From assembly GCF_004345325.1 (NCBI RefSeq), contig NZ_SLVJ01000016.1:25360-89359 (forward strand): a DNA stretch of 64,000 nucleotides. The letters are read 5' to 3'. Positions 63,818-64,000 of this stretch are shown here, in pieces. Each line of letters opens with the position of its first letter. Within the stretch, counting starts at the first letter, position 1. The stretch is from Acinetobacter calcoaceticus. Lineage in GTDB: Bacteria; Pseudomonadota; Gammaproteobacteria; Pseudomonadales; Moraxellaceae. Below the pieces are notes generated by a model. The model saw nothing but the letters and a program-made list of their open reading frames with translations. It was not told the DNA's origin and did not search any database. Made by a program: the position numbers and the translations under genes.

Positions 63818-64000
63818 TAACTGAAGAGTTTGATCATGGCTCAGATTGAACGCTGGCGGCAGGCTTAACACATGCAAGTCGAGCGGTTGAAGATAGCTTG
63901 CTATCGGATACAGCGGCGGACGGGTGAGTAATACTTAGGAATCTGCCTATTAGTGGGGGACAACGTTTCGAAAGGAGCGCTAATACCGCATACGCCCTAC
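63818..64000 (+). rRNA. rrs: 16S ribosomal RNA (5' part, runs off window)
   Basis: AGAGTTTGATCATGGCTCAG at 63825 is the universal 16S start region; by alignment with E. coli the mature 5' end is near 63818. The helix with CGAGCGGTTGAAGATAGC and GGCGGACGGGTGAGTAATAC, and the phrase TTAGTGGGGGACAACG, are in the form typical of Acinetobacter. About 183 bases are in the window. Confidence 0.97.

Overview
The window is a chromosomal segment of a moderately AT-rich gammaproteobacterium, almost certainly Acinetobacter. It ends in the first ~180 bases of a 16S rRNA gene whose 5' part reads as Acinetobacter, and the gene set fits that genus: mesX-mesD, dnaJ close to dapB, grpE-dnaK, ppc, a YcgN protein and a fused indolepyruvate ferredoxin oxidoreductase. 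No tRNA, CRISPR array or intact insertion sequence is visible.

Layout. 1-343: start of a fused indolepyruvate ferredoxin oxidoreductase, running off the left edge. 596-5537: an accessory island bounded by a perfect 71-bp inverted repeat, each copy carrying a terminator hairpin. It holds two tiny membrane proteins, a broken transposase remnant, a RelE/HigB-type toxin with its HigA-like antitoxin, and a very AT-rich pair made of an AAA ATPase and a TOPRIM/DUF4435-like protein, a likely anti-phage module. 5975-8798: folate-independent methionine synthesis (mesX, mesD) and a flavin reductase. 8848-11600: PliI-like lysozyme inhibitor, a secreted protein, a nonsense-interrupted BrnA-type antitoxin, a MAPEG protein and a DoxX-like protein. 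11950-15372: ilvD, a tandem DsbA/HCCA-isomerase-like protein, and an AroQ/PchB-type chorismate mutase. 15485-32392: transporters with regulators (MFS/AraC, TauE, AqpZ, EamA/LysR), DUF389, several lipoproteins and unknowns, a WYL regulator, an NCS2 permease and ppc. 32603-37686: a TetR-controlled RND efflux pump with a visible palindromic operator.

38293-43937: dnaJ and dapB are separated by two stacked cassettes. Each cassette is an enzyme-like gene divergent from its own regulator (NTF2-like/MerR; azoreductase/LysR), and each ends in the same 221-bp RNA-like module with a strong terminator (three mismatches between copies). A shorter junction sequence following the dnaJ terminator is repeated after the first module, so the region reads as two tandem units of 1290 and 2110 bp. 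This is the most unusual architecture in the window.

44101-55678: START-domain protein, AKR/MFS operon with divergent LysR, MocR regulator, alcohol dehydrogenase, tag preceded by a 27-bp minisatellite, M23 lipoprotein, mutY, HIT protein, dienelactone hydrolase, DUF1328. 55875-60466: ycgN, rarA, dnaK and grpE; sigma-32-like promoters are readable before grpE, dnaK and dnaJ. 61042-63393: small lipoprotein, alpha/beta hydrolase, periplasmic cyclophilin. 63529 onward: rRNA promoter, leader and 16S start.

Start codons were moved from the longest open frame wherever a Shine-Dalgarno, signal peptide or family length argued for it; this is stated entry by entry. All family calls come from motif reading, without any database search.
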